From assembly GCF_008806975.1 (NCBI RefSeq), contig NZ_CP031728.1:5063501-5127500 (forward strand): a stretch of 64,000 nucleotides of DNA, in the 5' to 3' direction. The DNA comes from Cellvibrio sp. KY-GH-1 (GTDB taxonomy: Bacteria; Pseudomonadota; Gammaproteobacteria; Pseudomonadales; Cellvibrionaceae). The notes beneath the pieces were generated by a model. That model had not been told where the DNA came from and ran no database searches. It saw only the letters and a program-made list of their open reading frames with translations. How positions within the stretch are numbered: the stretch's first letter is position 1; each line of letters starts with the position of its first letter. A program made the translations under genes and the position numbers. Below, in pieces: positions 46,574 to 55,709 of the stretch.

Positions 46574-47980
46574 TTAAATTTTTTCTTCGCCTTTTAAACC
46601 GATTTCAAATTGCTTTATGTAGTCGTTGGGTTTGGTTGCGTCGAAAGACTTGCCGTCGATAAATTTGGTGTCCTCAGGTTTGCGATAACCAGTAACTTGC
46701 TCGATCCCGGGGAAATCGGTCGCCTTCATTTTTCCTTCCTCGATCAAGTCTTTCACTGCGGTGCGATAGATTTCTGGGAGGAACACTTTTTTCGCTGTTT
46801 CGCTATACCAGTTGTCAGGCTTGGCTTCTGGAATTTGACCCCAGCGACGCATTTGAGTGAGATACCAAATTGCGTCAGAGTAATAAGGGAAGTTGGCGTT
46901 GTAGCGGAAGAATACGTTGAAGTCGGGTTGTTTGCGCACATCGCCACGATCATATTCAAATACCCCGGTCATGGAGTTAGCGATAACTTTATAATCAGCA
47001 CCTACATAGTGAGATGCGGAAATCATTTTTGCTGCTGCAGTGCGGTTGGCGTTGTTGTTGTCATCCAGCCATTTGGCGGCGCGAATAAGCGCTTTAACGA
47101 CATGAATATGGGTATTTGGGTTTTTGTCGGCCCAATCTTTGGTTACGCCAAATACTTTTTCAGTGAAGTTACTGTGAATATCATTGTTGGTAACTACAGG
47201 TACGCCAATGCCGCGAAAAACAGCTTGTTGGTTCCAGGGTTCACCAACCATGTAGCCTTTAATTGTGCCCGCTTCTAATGTTGCCGGCATTTGTGGTGGA
47301 GGGGTCACCGATAGCAAAACTTCTGCATTTATTTGACCGGTAATATCACCTTTATGTGGGGCGTAAAAACCTGGGTTAATTCCCGCTGCCGCTAACCAGT
47401 AGCGAATTTCATAGTTGTGTGTAGATACGGGAAATACCATTCCCATTGGAAATGGTTGGCCTGCATCCTTGCTAGCCTTAATGACCGGCTTTAACGCATC
47501 GGCTTTAATTGGATGAACTAATTTTCCTTCTGCATCGACTGGAACATTTTTCTTCATTTTCTTCCAGACATCATTGGCCACAGTAAGTCCGTTGCCATTT
47601 AAGTCCATCACGAATGCGGTGACTATGTGGGCGTTGGTACCAAAACCGATGGTAGAACCAATTGGTTGACCGGCAAGCATATGGGAGCCATCCAGTTCGC
47701 CAGTAATGACGCGATCTAAAACCACTTTCCAGTTGGCTTGGGCTTCGAGTTCCACGCTCAGGCCTTCATCGTCGAAGTAACCATTTTCATACGCAACTGC
47801 GAGCGGGACCATGTCAGTTAATTTGATAAACCCGAATTTCAAATCAGTTTTTTCAGCTGGACCGGTCGCCGCTTGTGTTGCTGCGACAAATGAAAAGCTT
47901 AGTGTTAACGCACTTGTAAATTTGGCGAGTGGTCGCAACAGTGTGGAAATTTTTTTCATTTTTGTGGTGGAAACTTTCAT
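46574..47980 (-). CDS. nrtA: Nitrate-type periplasmic binding protein (NrtA/CmpA family)
   Basis: 468 residues from the ATG at 47980, which has AGGAG six bases upstream. Sec signal peptide ([18 protein letters not shown]). NrtA family pattern: [59 protein letters not shown], the Glu-Pro-Trp-Asn motif in [14 protein letters not shown], and a C-terminal ADNWYSE-like region. Binds nitrate or a related anion (bicarbonate in CmpA) and delivers it to NrtB. First gene of the nrtA-nrtB-nrtD operon. Confidence 0.92.
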   Translation of the reverse strand: MKVSTTKMKKISTLLRPLAKFTSALTLSFSFVAATQAATGPAEKTDLKFGFIKLTDMVPLAVAYENGYFDDEGLSVELEAQANWKVVLDRVITGELDGSHMLAGQPIGSTIGFGTNAHIVTAFVMDLNGNGLTVANDVWKKMKKNVPVDAEGKLVHPIKADALKPVIKASKDAGQPFPMGMVFPVSTHNYEIRYWLAAAGINPGFYAPHKGDITGQINAEVLLSVTPPPQMPATLEAGTIKGYMVGEPWNQQAVFRGIGVPVVTNNDIHSNFTEKVFGVTKDWADKNPNTHIHVVKALIRAAKWLDDNNNANRTAAAKMISASHYVGADYKVIANSMTGVFEYDRGDVRKQPDFNVFFRYNANFPYYSDAIWYLTQMRRWGQIPEAKPDNWYSETAKKVFLPEIYRTAVKDLIEEGKMKATDFPGIEQVTGYRKPEDTKFIDGKSFDATKPNDYIKQFEIGLKGEEKI

Positions 47981-48475
47981 TTCTGGCTCCTGGCTTTTGG
48001 TGGTGCTTGAAAAAGTTTTCTGAAAAATATTTGGAGATTTTTTCGCTGCGAAAAAATTTCCAGTTTTTGAAAATTTATTTGAGTCGACGATAGGTCTTAT
48101 TCAAACACTATGCCAAGTTAAGTGACGCACTTTTATGGCGCAGGGTTTTTTGGGGGATTAATTCGTTTTTGTGGGGGTTTGCACTTTGCTGATACACCGA
48201 AAATGCAGCTGCGTTTTTTTGGTGCCGCTATTTGCGGTGTGTGCGTGCGCTGAACCTTGGCTACTCAGGTAAAACGCGCACTTTTTTCGCGCAAGTGATT
48301 TTTTTCTGCCAGAAAACCAGACCACCCAGTGGGGGCGAGCCGATCGAATTAATCGGGTGAATAGAATAAATAGTCTTATAGATCTGTGGTTTAGCGTGAC
48401 ATTTGTGACGCGCCAACTGACGTGAGTGCACCTATACTTGAAGGCAGATTCAGTTCCATTATTTGGATAAATCCC
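47981..48475. other. Divergent promoter region of nrtA and the TPR lipoprotein
   Basis: About 495 bp without a gene. It contains a perfect palindrome TTTTTTCGCTGCGAAAAAA (48038-48056) and a candidate sigma-54 site for nrtA overlapping it. A frame on the minus strand (48158-48583) lacks support. Confidence 0.55.
48046..48063 (-). promoter_or_regulatory. Candidate sigma-54 promoter of nrtA
   Basis: On the minus strand CTGGAAATTTTTTCGCAG has the GG-N10-GC spacing of sigma-54 promoters (consensus TGGCAC-N5-TTGC), with two changes in the -24 box and one in the -12 box. It would give a leader of about 55 bases. It overlaps a perfect palindrome, so it may instead be an operator. Confidence 0.28.
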
Positions 48476-49636
48476 ATGAAAATATCCGTGGTTCCCTCGG
48501 TTTTGGTGGTTTTGCTGCTGAGCGCCTGTTCTTCTGTGGTGCAAAAAACACCCTTTTTGGCGGATAAGGGCCCTTTGGCCCAAGCCTTGTCGGGGGAATT
48601 GATTCTGGGGCGCAACTACAAGGCCGAAGAGCTGCCAAATAGGGATTTGTTTGGGTTAAGTCCTGAAATGGAGGCCTTTGCCGAGTCTGCCACTGCCGCC
48701 GTCCGCCTGCAGGATTCCAAAGCCGAGGCGCTGCATCTGGCGCTGATGAGCTCTACCGATGCTGGCGGACGAGGAGTCACCTACAGCGCTTATTACACGA
48801 ATACTGGTGTAGAAGCATTCGAGCAGCGGCAGGCGAATTGTTTGAGTTATACCCTGATGTATGTGGCTATGGCGCGACATTTGGGGCTTAACGCCGAGGT
48901 GAATGAGGTGATGCTACCGCCCACGTGGGACATGCGCGCTGGCGATACCTACTTGTTTATGCGGCATGTCAACGCCAAGGTATTTATGCCACGTAAACGC
49001 AGTTTGCCCTGGGTGCGGGTGATGGAAACCGCTGATGTGGGCGATATTGTGGTGGATTTGGAAATGCGTCGCTTCAAGGCGCATTACAAGCAAAAGGTGA
49101 TTGGTAAGGATTTAGTGGCCGCACAGTTTTATTCCAATCGCGGTATGGAGTTAGCGGCAGAAGGAAAAACTACCGAGGCATTTTTGTATTTGCGCAAGGC
49201 GTTATTAATGAGTGAGGAGCCGAGCTATATCTGGAGTAATTTCGGCAGTTTTTATCGCCGGCACAAATTTTACGCACAAGCTGAGGCAATCTATTTGCAC
49301 GGATTGGCTATTAACCCGCGCGATTACACCATCATGCACAACTTGGCGGGAATGTATCAGGAGTTGGGGAACGACGCGAAACATCAGGAATATAAGCAAC
49401 GTGTTCGTCAGCACCGCAATGCCAACCCCTACTATATGTTTAAGCGCGCCGAGGAGTTGGTTGCCCTGGGTGATGATGAAAAGGCGCTAAATTTGCTAAA
49501 AAAAGCACTCAAGAAAGAAAAAGGCGAACAGCGCTTTTTTCGTTTGGCCGCTGAAATATATGAGCGTCAGGGTGATACCCATAATGCCGAGCTGATGCGC
49601 GATAAAATATATCAACTCAGTACCATCAGGTTTTAA
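48476..49636 (+). CDS. Lipoprotein with transglutaminase-like core and TPR repeats
   Basis: 386 residues from the ATG at 48476; a GTG at 48422 is in frame, but the 48476 start gives a clean lipoprotein signal (VLVVLLLSAC, lipid Cys18). Residues about 120-185 contain a Cys-His pair in a transglutaminase/SirB1-like setting (RQANCLSYTLMYVAMARHLG, then FMRHVNAKVFM). From about 210 on, three or more TPR repeats follow (NRGMELAAEGKTTEAFLYLR, PSYIWSNFGSFYRRHKFY, YTIMHNLAGMYQELGND). Probably an outer-membrane-anchored scaffold or protease-like protein. It lies between the two nitrate modules on the opposite strand. Confidence 0.8.
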   Translation: MKISVVPSVLVVLLLSACSSVVQKTPFLADKGPLAQALSGELILGRNYKAEELPNRDLFGLSPEMEAFAESATAAVRLQDSKAEALHLALMSSTDAGGRGVTYSAYYTNTGVEAFEQRQANCLSYTLMYVAMARHLGLNAEVNEVMLPPTWDMRAGDTYLFMRHVNAKVFMPRKRSLPWVRVMETADVGDIVVDLEMRRFKAHYKQKVIGKDLVAAQFYSNRGMELAAEGKTTEAFLYLRKALLMSEEPSYIWSNFGSFYRRHKFYAQAEAIYLHGLAINPRDYTIMHNLAGMYQELGNDAKHQEYKQRVRQHRNANPYYMFKRAEELVALGDDEKALNLLKKALKKEKGEQRFFRLAAEIYERQGDTHNAELMRDKIYQLSTIRF

Positions 49637-49644
49637 CCTGGCGT

Positions 49645-50196
49645 TTAATGTGGTTTATCTTTCTGTATCACCAACTGCACGCTGCCGACTTTAAACCCCC
49701 ATTTGCGTAGTGTGGATTCGTTCAGCAACGTGTTGTCGTCCACCAACCACATCCAATCCTCCACCTGTAATTGTAAGGTGGAGCCTTGGTACTTCACTTC
49801 CAACGTATAGTGTAGCTGCATCGCATTGCCGCGAGTCTGTGCACTACCAGGGCCAATTACATCACCAGCCGTTGCGGTGTACCCAGCAGCGGTGGGTGTG
49901 AGCGTCCAAGTGCGGTATTGAAGTTCTCCGTCATTAAACTGAAATACCTCCTCTAATGTGCCAATTTTCGCCCCGCTGGAATCTCGCCAGTAAGCATTTA
50001 TACGCGCTGTAAAGTAGCGGGTAACTTTTCCGCTACGATTTTTAACGACCCCCTGTGCCGTTAACGAACCGTTAAAAAATTGTTCCGGTATCAGTAGGGG
50101 TTTGTTGGATGCATATTCATCCAGAGAGGTGGTGGAGCATGCAGTCAGCATAAAAATAATTCCCACTAATAACCAGTTACAGCGAAGGGTAATCAT
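49645..50196 (-). CDS. DUF3833 family lipoprotein
   Basis: 183 residues. Lipobox LVGIIFMLTAC with Cys at about 20, then the DUF3833 pattern: PEQFFNGSLTAQGVVKNRSG, RYFTARINAYW, GTLEEVFQFNDGELQYRTW, GNAMQLHYTLEV and DDNTLLNESTLRKWGFKVGS. Function unknown. Convergent with the TPR lipoprotein, nine bases apart. Confidence 0.85.
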   Translation of the reverse strand: MITLRCNWLLVGIIFMLTACSTTSLDEYASNKPLLIPEQFFNGSLTAQGVVKNRSGKVTRYFTARINAYWRDSSGAKIGTLEEVFQFNDGELQYRTWTLTPTAAGYTATAGDVIGPGSAQTRGNAMQLHYTLEVKYQGSTLQLQVEDWMWLVDDNTLLNESTLRKWGFKVGSVQLVIQKDKPH

Positions 50197-50260
50197 GACG
50201 ATAAACTCGGATTGGCCGTTTGCAGTAATCTACGTTGGGGAATTAAATTTGGATCAAGAG

Positions 50261-50289
50261 AAAAAGGATGCCCGCACTGATGTGCGGGC
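50261..50289 (-). terminator. Terminator of the second nitrate-type module
   Basis: GCCCGCAC and GTGCGGGC (50270-50277, 50282-50289) form a perfect 8-bp stem with a four-base loop; on the minus strand ATCCTTTTTCTC follows. It ends the nrtA2-nrtB2 transcript about 20 bases after the stop. Confidence 0.85.
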
Positions 50290-50310
50290 GGTTGAAAACG
50301 CATGGCTTCG

Positions 50311-51171
50311 TTATTTGGACGTGCCGCGAGTAACCACATAGCCAAGCAGAGCTACGAGTCTGTCGAGCGCAAATCCGACCAAGCCAACGTAAATAAGTGC
50401 AAGAATGATGTCGCTAATGCGCGACGAGTTCCATGCATCCCAGATGAAAAAGCCTATGCCTACACCACCCACCAGCATTTCCGCGGCGACAATTGCCAAC
50501 CAGGAAAGCCCTACACCGATACGCAAGCCGGAAAATATGTAGGGGGCCGCTGCGGGCAGCATAATTTTGTAAAAATACTGCCAGCCATTAAGCCTCACGA
50601 CGCGTGCGACGTTGCGATAGTCCAGCGGAATATTGCGCACTCCCACGGAAGTATTAATGATTATTGGCCAAATGGATGTAATAAAAATGACGAACAAGGC
50701 TGAGGGTTGGCTGTCTTGAAAGCCCGCGAGTGATAACGGTAACCATGCCAGCGGGGGGACGGTACGCAATACTTGAAACAAGGGGTCCAGCCCGCGCATG
50801 GCCCATAGGGATTGCCCCACCAAAATTCCCAGCGCTATACCCGCAATTGCGGCGAGGGTGTAGCCAATAGCGACCCGCTTGAGGCTTGCCAAAAGCTGCC
50901 AGCCCATACCCACATCGGTGCCGCCGTTGTCGTAAAAAGGGTTTTGGATAAGGTATATGGTCTCTTCAACGACAGTGCTGGCAGACGGCAAGCTTGAACC
51001 GGGTCTTGAGCAGGAAATTTCCCAAATTCCAACTAATACGCTCAGGACGACCAGTGCGGGCACGACCCGAACCAACAAATATTGAAAAAGTTTTTTCAAC
51101 GGTTGAAACAGTGAAAACCCTTTTTCTGCTGATTCACTTATGCTGCCATCGGCGATGCTTGCGTCTGCCAT
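50311..51171 (-). CDS. Nitrate-type ABC transporter permease, second copy
   Basis: 286 residues with about six helices (LVRVVPALVVLSVLVGIWEI first). The permease core is complete (DPLFQVLRTVPPLAWLPLSL, then GLRIGVGLSWLAIVAAEMLV), ending ALDRLVALLGYVVTRG. It lacks the long charged insert of the first permease. It follows the second binding-protein gene after 12 bases. No ATPase gene follows, so it probably uses NrtD or another ATPase in the genome. Confidence 0.9.
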   Translation of the reverse strand: MADASIADGSISESAEKGFSLFQPLKKLFQYLLVRVVPALVVLSVLVGIWEISCSRPGSSLPSASTVVEETIYLIQNPFYDNGGTDVGMGWQLLASLKRVAIGYTLAAIAGIALGILVGQSLWAMRGLDPLFQVLRTVPPLAWLPLSLAGFQDSQPSALFVIFITSIWPIIINTSVGVRNIPLDYRNVARVVRLNGWQYFYKIMLPAAAPYIFSGLRIGVGLSWLAIVAAEMLVGGVGIGFFIWDAWNSSRISDIILALIYVGLVGFALDRLVALLGYVVTRGTSK

Positions 51172-51183
51172 AGTTTAACTCCT

Positions 51184-52506
51184 CTATGCCATGTATTTGA
51201 TGGTTAAGCTGTCGAGATAGGCTTTGGGGTTTTCCGGATCAAATACTTTTCCGTCAAAGAACTTCTCAACCCCACGTGAAGTGCTAGCGGGGATTTCAGC
51301 GGCGGGAACATTGAGTGCGGTTGCTGCTTTGCGCCACAAATCCTCACGGTTTACTTTGTCGATCAGGGCTTTGGTATCAGTAGCCGCCGGTAGATAGCCC
51401 CAGCGAATATCTTCCGTCAGGAACCAAAGGTCATGACTTTTGAATGGGTAGGACGCGAAGTCTTTCCAGTAGCGCATTTGTTCCGGGCTATCCTGCACTA
51501 CACGGCCAGTACCGTAGTCAAAGTTACCTTTCAAACGATCAACCACGTCATTAAATGGCGCTCCTATCCATTTGCGATCGGAACAAATTTTCGCAACTTC
51601 TTCGCGATTTTCTTTTTTCTCGCAATACATTTGCGCTTCCATTACGGCCATCAACAGGGCCTGGGTTGCATTGGGATTTTTCTCAACCCAATCGCTGCGC
51701 ATTGCAAAGGCTTTTTCCGGATGGTTGTGCCAAAGTTCGCTGGTGGTTAACGCGGTGTAGCCAATTTTTTGATTAATGAGCTGGCGATTCCAGGGTTCAC
51801 AAACGCAGAAGGTATCCATACTGCCAACTTTCATATTGGCAACCATTTGGGCGGGCGGCACAACAATGGTTGAAATATCTTTGTTGGGGTCTATGCCCGC
51901 TGCCGAGAGCCAATAACGCATCCACAAATCGTGTGTACCACCGGGGAAAGTTACCGCAGCGTTCACAGGTTTACCGCTAGCTTTTTTGGTAGCAATCGCT
52001 TCTTTAAAGCCCTTTGCACTTACGTCGAGTTTTAAATTCGCGTATTCATTGCCTACGGAAATACATTGGCCGCCTAAATTCAATCTCGCCAGTATCGACA
52101 TGGGTACTGGTTGATTATTTGCAGTCATTTTTCCGGTTGTAATTAAATAAGGCATAGGTGAGAGAATGTGCGCGCCGTCGATACCGTTGGCAGCCGATCC
52201 TAAAACGAGGTTGTCGCGTGTAGTGCCCCACGAGGACTGTTTTAAAACTTCAACGTCAGTCATTCCGTATTTCGCAAAAATGCCTTTTTCCAGCGCTACA
52301 AATAGTGGGGCGGCGTCTGTCAGAGCAATAAAACCTAGTTTTGCTTTAGTGGTTTCTACACCGCCCGTTGCAGCATAAACAACGCTGCGCAAACTTCCTG
52401 GCAACATGCCCAGTGCCGCTACACCGCCAATGGTTGTTAAGCCGGTTTTAATGAGTTTGCGGCGCTTGTTATCAATTTTATCGTCTGGAAATTTAGGGGT
52501 ATCCAT
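51184..52506 (-). CDS. Nitrate-type binding protein with Tat-like signal, second copy
   Basis: 440 residues. The N-terminus has twin arginines, NKRRKLIKTGLTTIGGVAAL, fitting a Tat signal, unlike the Sec signal of the first NrtA. NrtA family features: AKLGFIALTDAAPLFVALEK, ILSPMPYLITTGKMT, TFPGGTHDLWMRYWLSAAG, and the Cys-Glu-Pro-Trp-Asn motif in CVCEPWNRQLI. Likely binds nitrate, nitrite, cyanate or a similar anion. Export by Tat suggests a folded or metal-carrying protein, which is inference. Confidence 0.9.
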   Translation of the reverse strand: MDTPKFPDDKIDNKRRKLIKTGLTTIGGVAALGMLPGSLRSVVYAATGGVETTKAKLGFIALTDAAPLFVALEKGIFAKYGMTDVEVLKQSSWGTTRDNLVLGSAANGIDGAHILSPMPYLITTGKMTANNQPVPMSILARLNLGGQCISVGNEYANLKLDVSAKGFKEAIATKKASGKPVNAAVTFPGGTHDLWMRYWLSAAGIDPNKDISTIVVPPAQMVANMKVGSMDTFCVCEPWNRQLINQKIGYTALTTSELWHNHPEKAFAMRSDWVEKNPNATQALLMAVMEAQMYCEKKENREEVAKICSDRKWIGAPFNDVVDRLKGNFDYGTGRVVQDSPEQMRYWKDFASYPFKSHDLWFLTEDIRWGYLPAATDTKALIDKVNREDLWRKAATALNVPAAEIPASTSRGVEKFFDGKVFDPENPKAYLDSLTIKYMA

Positions 52507-52954
52507 GAAATCAACCTCGTGCTCGTTAGTGTGGTCAGTAGGGTCTTGAGTGGTGGTTCTATTTTGAAATTCATTGGGGTAAAGGCATAAAAAATGCCAA
52601 TCGAATTGCTTTTTTTAAAAACAAGTGAAATTCATGTTGAATTTAATGGTTTTGCATTGGTGTGGTGCTGGTTTTGAAATGGCTGTTAATTTGTGATGTA
52701 TTTAAGCGCATTTATAGAGATCAAATTTTCACTATGATGATGCAAAAATGCCGTTTTTAATGGTGCGCAAAATTGTGCGTGCATTGGCATTGCTGCGGAA
52801 GTTATCCAAAATGGCGAGGGGAGATGGTGCAAGCTCTTCGACCATGTTCAAATAGAGTGCAAGTAAAGGTCTGTAATTGTTTGGAGCGAGATATGGACTC
52901 ATTCGGTTTCTCGTCCTAGGCTGCGCTCCACAACGAGAACCACGAGGATTCGAT
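52507..52954. other. Divergent promoter region of the second nitrate module and the DUF1080 gene
   Basis: About 450 bp without a gene. A candidate sigma-54 site for the leftward module lies at 52584-52599. The frame 52732-52977 on the minus strand is not supported. Confidence 0.5.
52584..52599 (-). promoter_or_regulatory. Candidate sigma-54 promoter of the second nitrate module
   Basis: On the minus strand TGGCATTTTTTATGCC matches the sigma-54 layout TGGCAC-N5-TTGC with GG-N10-GC spacing, one change in each box, and would give a leader of about 67 bases. The site is also an inverted repeat (GGCAT/ATGCC), so an operator is the alternative. Confidence 0.33.
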
Positions 52955-53767
52955 ATGAAACAACTACTACTGGGCATTTCTTTGGGTGGCCTTTTGGCTA
53001 CCCACGCATGGGCAGGTGAATGGCAGAGCCTGTTTAATGGTAAAGACTTAACTGGCTGGGAAACCTATGTGAGCTACCAGCCGGAAACCAATGAATACAA
53101 TCTGGTTTCCAAACACAAACCGCGCGGTGTTAATAATGACCCGAAGAAAGTATTTTCGGTGGTGGATGGTCAGCTGCGTGTTTCGGGCGAGGAGTGGGGT
53201 GGTATAACTACACTGGCAGAGTTCGAAAATTTTCATTTGAAATTCGATGTTAAATGGGGCGAGAAAAAATGGTCGCCGCGTTTGGATGTGCGCCGCGATA
53301 GCGGTGTTTTGTACTTTGCCGTTGGTCCTCAGGGGGCGCAGAGCAATCACTGGATGCGCAGCCATGAATTCCAGGTCCAGGAAGGCGATAGCGGCGATTA
53401 CCACAGCCTGGATGGAGTCATTATCGATGTGCATGCCGGTGATGCCAACGAAGGTGATTGGAAGTTCTACGCCTACGACCCAAAAGGGCCTTTGCGCAAA
53501 GATATAGCGGCGCGGGTACTCAAACTGGGCCTTTACGAAAAGCCCTACGGTGAATGGGATACCATGGAAGTCATTAGCGATGGTAAAACCCTGATCCACA
53601 AAGTGAATGGTCACGAAGTATTTCGCGGCTTTAACTCGCGTGAAAAGGTCGATGGTAAATATGTTCCGCTGACACGCGGTAAATTGCAGATACAGTCGGA
53701 AGGGGCGGAAGTTTTCTATCGCAACATCAAGATCAAATCGCTGGATAAGCCGGCGGCCCAGTATTAA
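52955..53767 (+). CDS. Secreted DUF1080 (3-keto-disaccharide hydrolase-like) protein
   Basis: 270 residues from the ATG at 52955, with GAGG at 52943-52946; an upstream in-frame ATG at 52877 lacks the signal peptide context. Signal peptide (LLLGISLGGLLATHAWA). DUF1080 features: SLFNGKDLTGWETYV, FHLKFDVKWGEKKWSPRLDV, RRDSGVLYF, MRSHEFQVQEGDSGDYHSL, and the closing beta-strand GKLQIQSEGAEVFYRNIKIK. The family has a concanavalin-like jelly roll; some members hydrolyse 3-keto-glycosides. Substrate unknown, but a sugar role fits the genome. Confidence 0.85.
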   Translation: MKQLLLGISLGGLLATHAWAGEWQSLFNGKDLTGWETYVSYQPETNEYNLVSKHKPRGVNNDPKKVFSVVDGQLRVSGEEWGGITTLAEFENFHLKFDVKWGEKKWSPRLDVRRDSGVLYFAVGPQGAQSNHWMRSHEFQVQEGDSGDYHSLDGVIIDVHAGDANEGDWKFYAYDPKGPLRKDIAARVLKLGLYEKPYGEWDTMEVISDGKTLIHKVNGHEVFRGFNSREKVDGKYVPLTRGKLQIQSEGAEVFYRNIKIKSLDKPAAQY

Positions 53768-53923
53768 TGCCAAGCCCAACTGCCGGGCGCGCTAACAATG
53801 CGTGCTGGCAGACGGAATCATCACAAACCGTCAATGGCGGTAAAAACAAGTTGCGTTCGCCCGTTTGCGCGGGCAGTCTGGGCTCATGTTTCACCCTCCC
53901 AGTTTATTTCAACGGAGTTGTGT

Positions 53924-54406
53924 ATGAGCCCTTTCTATTCTTTCATGGCCGAGCGATTGAACGGCCAGCCGCAAAATTTGTCGGACTATGCAGGCCAATT
54001 GGTGTTAGTGGTAAACACCGCCAGTAAATGTGGATTCACCCCGCAATACGCCGGTCTGGAAGCCCTCTATCAGCAATTTAAGGATCAGGGGTTAGTGATT
54101 CTCGGTTTTCCTTGCAATCAATTTGGCAATCAGGAGCCCGGTGGCGCAGAGCAAATTGCCGAGACCTGTCAGATTAATTACGGTGTCAGTTTTCCCATGT
54201 ATGCCAAGGTGGATGTGAATGGGGCAAGTGCACATCCGTTATTTCAATGGCTGACGAGTGAATTACCGGGTTGGTTGGGTAAATCCATCAAGTGGAATTT
54301 CACCAAGTTTTTAATTGGTCGCGATGGCAAACCGATAAAACGCTTTGCCACCATTACCAAGCCAGAGCAGATGGCTCATTTTATCCAGCAACAGCTTAAA
54401 AAATAA
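53924..54406 (+). CDS. btuE: Glutathione peroxidase family protein (BtuE-like)
   Basis: 160 residues from the ATG at 53924 with GGAG at 53914-53917; longer in-frame starts upstream have no ribosome site. Catalytic Cys36 in NTASKCGFTPQYAGLE, Gln in LGFPCNQFGNQEPG, and Trp-Asn in KWNFTKFLIGRDG, the peroxidase triad. It has a Cys rather than a selenocysteine at the active site, and a second Cys for thioredoxin-dependent recycling (ETCQINYGV). Cytoplasmic, reduces hydroperoxides. Confidence 0.93.
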   Translation: MSPFYSFMAERLNGQPQNLSDYAGQLVLVVNTASKCGFTPQYAGLEALYQQFKDQGLVILGFPCNQFGNQEPGGAEQIAETCQINYGVSFPMYAKVDVNGASAHPLFQWLTSELPGWLGKSIKWNFTKFLIGRDGKPIKRFATITKPEQMAHFIQQQLKK

Positions 54407-54458
54407 TTGCTTGGATTTTTAAAAAAATTAATCGCCTCCACTGTTTATTAGAATAACG

Positions 54459-55604
54459 ATGAGTGTAAAAAATACGATTGTGATTGCGGTAATCGCATTT
54501 GGCTTGGGTTACTACGCCAATGAGTATCGGCATGCGACAGATGCTATCTCTGTTGTTGGTGATACATTTGATGATCCATTAGTTAGCGATTCACCGGTAC
54601 AGAACCTGCAACAAACTCTGGTGCAGCGATCGCCCGTAGCACAATCACCTGCACCGGAAATTCCCGTGCACGTATCACCCACGAATAACGCAGTGTCCTC
54701 GGCGCAAGCCGCTGTGGAACTATCGCCTATCGAGCGCGCACGCCAGCTAGTCGCTAATAGCGCATTTCCAGCGGCGGTAGTCGTACTGAATGAAATTTTG
54801 CAGCGGGATCCCGCCGATAGTGAAGCACTGTTGCTGCTCGCGCGAGTACTGGAAAAGCAGGGGAAGCATGAAGAAGCAGTGACTATCTGGTTTCGCTATC
54901 TGGATAGTGAAGTGGATGCAAAGAAAACTGAAGATGCATTGGCCTATTTATCCAAATATTTACTTCGTCTGGTGAATAACCCCGGCATTTTTGGTGCGAG
55001 CCGCGAATGGCTGATGGCGCAATTAAATGATTTGATCAAGCTCACGCCGGACAATGGTGAATTGCACTTGCAGCTCGCAGATATGCATGCAAAAGCAGAT
55101 GATCAGGAACAGGCGCAATACCATGCGTTAATGGCGGCAAACCAGGATGAAACGCGCACGCGTGCCGAAGCGTTTCTTGCGCAATTAACCAATAATGCCA
55201 TTGCAGCGCAAACCGATGAGCTGGAACACAAAATTTCGTTGGTGCGTTTTGGTACTCAGTTTTTGGTGCCGGTCACAGTGGAAGGAAGAAGTGTAAAACT
55301 GTTGTTGGACACAGGTGCGTCAATTAGTGGGTTAACCTCCAGCTTTATTAATCGCAATTACAACTTGGTAAAATCCCCCAAGCCCATTCAACTTAATACC
55401 GCCAGCGGTACTGTGGAAAGTTTTTTATTTGTGGTGGATACCTTGCAGATTGCAGATTTAACCTTCAGTAAACATATGCTCGCGCGTTTGCCCATGGAAA
55501 ATTTCGATCACTTTGATGGCTTATTGGGGGTGGATATATTGGGCCGTTTTGATTTTGTGATCGACCAGGAAAAGGCTGAGCTGCGCTTGCGCAAACGGCA
55601 ATGA
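54459..55604 (+). CDS. Membrane-anchored retropepsin-like aspartic protease with TPR region
   Basis: 381 residues. One N-terminal membrane helix (IVIAVIAFGLGYYANEY), a Pro/Ser-rich linker, a TPR-like region at about 90-240 (FPAAVVVLNEILQRDPADSE, LLLARVLEKQGKHEEAVTIW), and a C-terminal clan AA protease domain with the active-site motif LLLDTGASIS (Asp near 284) and the second signature DGLLGVDILGRFDFVID. Matches the TIGR02281-type bacterial retropepsins, active as dimers. Targets unknown; it would act in the periplasm. Confidence 0.85.
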   Translation: MSVKNTIVIAVIAFGLGYYANEYRHATDAISVVGDTFDDPLVSDSPVQNLQQTLVQRSPVAQSPAPEIPVHVSPTNNAVSSAQAAVELSPIERARQLVANSAFPAAVVVLNEILQRDPADSEALLLLARVLEKQGKHEEAVTIWFRYLDSEVDAKKTEDALAYLSKYLLRLVNNPGIFGASREWLMAQLNDLIKLTPDNGELHLQLADMHAKADDQEQAQYHALMAANQDETRTRAEAFLAQLTNNAIAAQTDELEHKISLVRFGTQFLVPVTVEGRSVKLLLDTGASISGLTSSFINRNYNLVKSPKPIQLNTASGTVESFLFVVDTLQIADLTFSKHMLARLPMENFDHFDGLLGVDILGRFDFVIDQEKAELRLRKRQ

Positions 55605-55709
55605 TCTGCTCTGGAATACCAATCCGTTGTCTAATAACCTCTTCGTAGCTGACAGGCACACGGCATCTTCATATTATTGTAACCACTAGATGCTTGCCTT
55701 TGGTGCTGT

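Noticed and set aside
46610..47278. 222-codon antisense frame in nrtA
   Set aside because: Same reason: nrtA is conserved along the whole stretch.
53048..53779. 243-codon antisense frame in the DUF1080 gene
   Set aside because: The DUF1080 motifs lie on the plus strand; no ribosome site on the minus strand.
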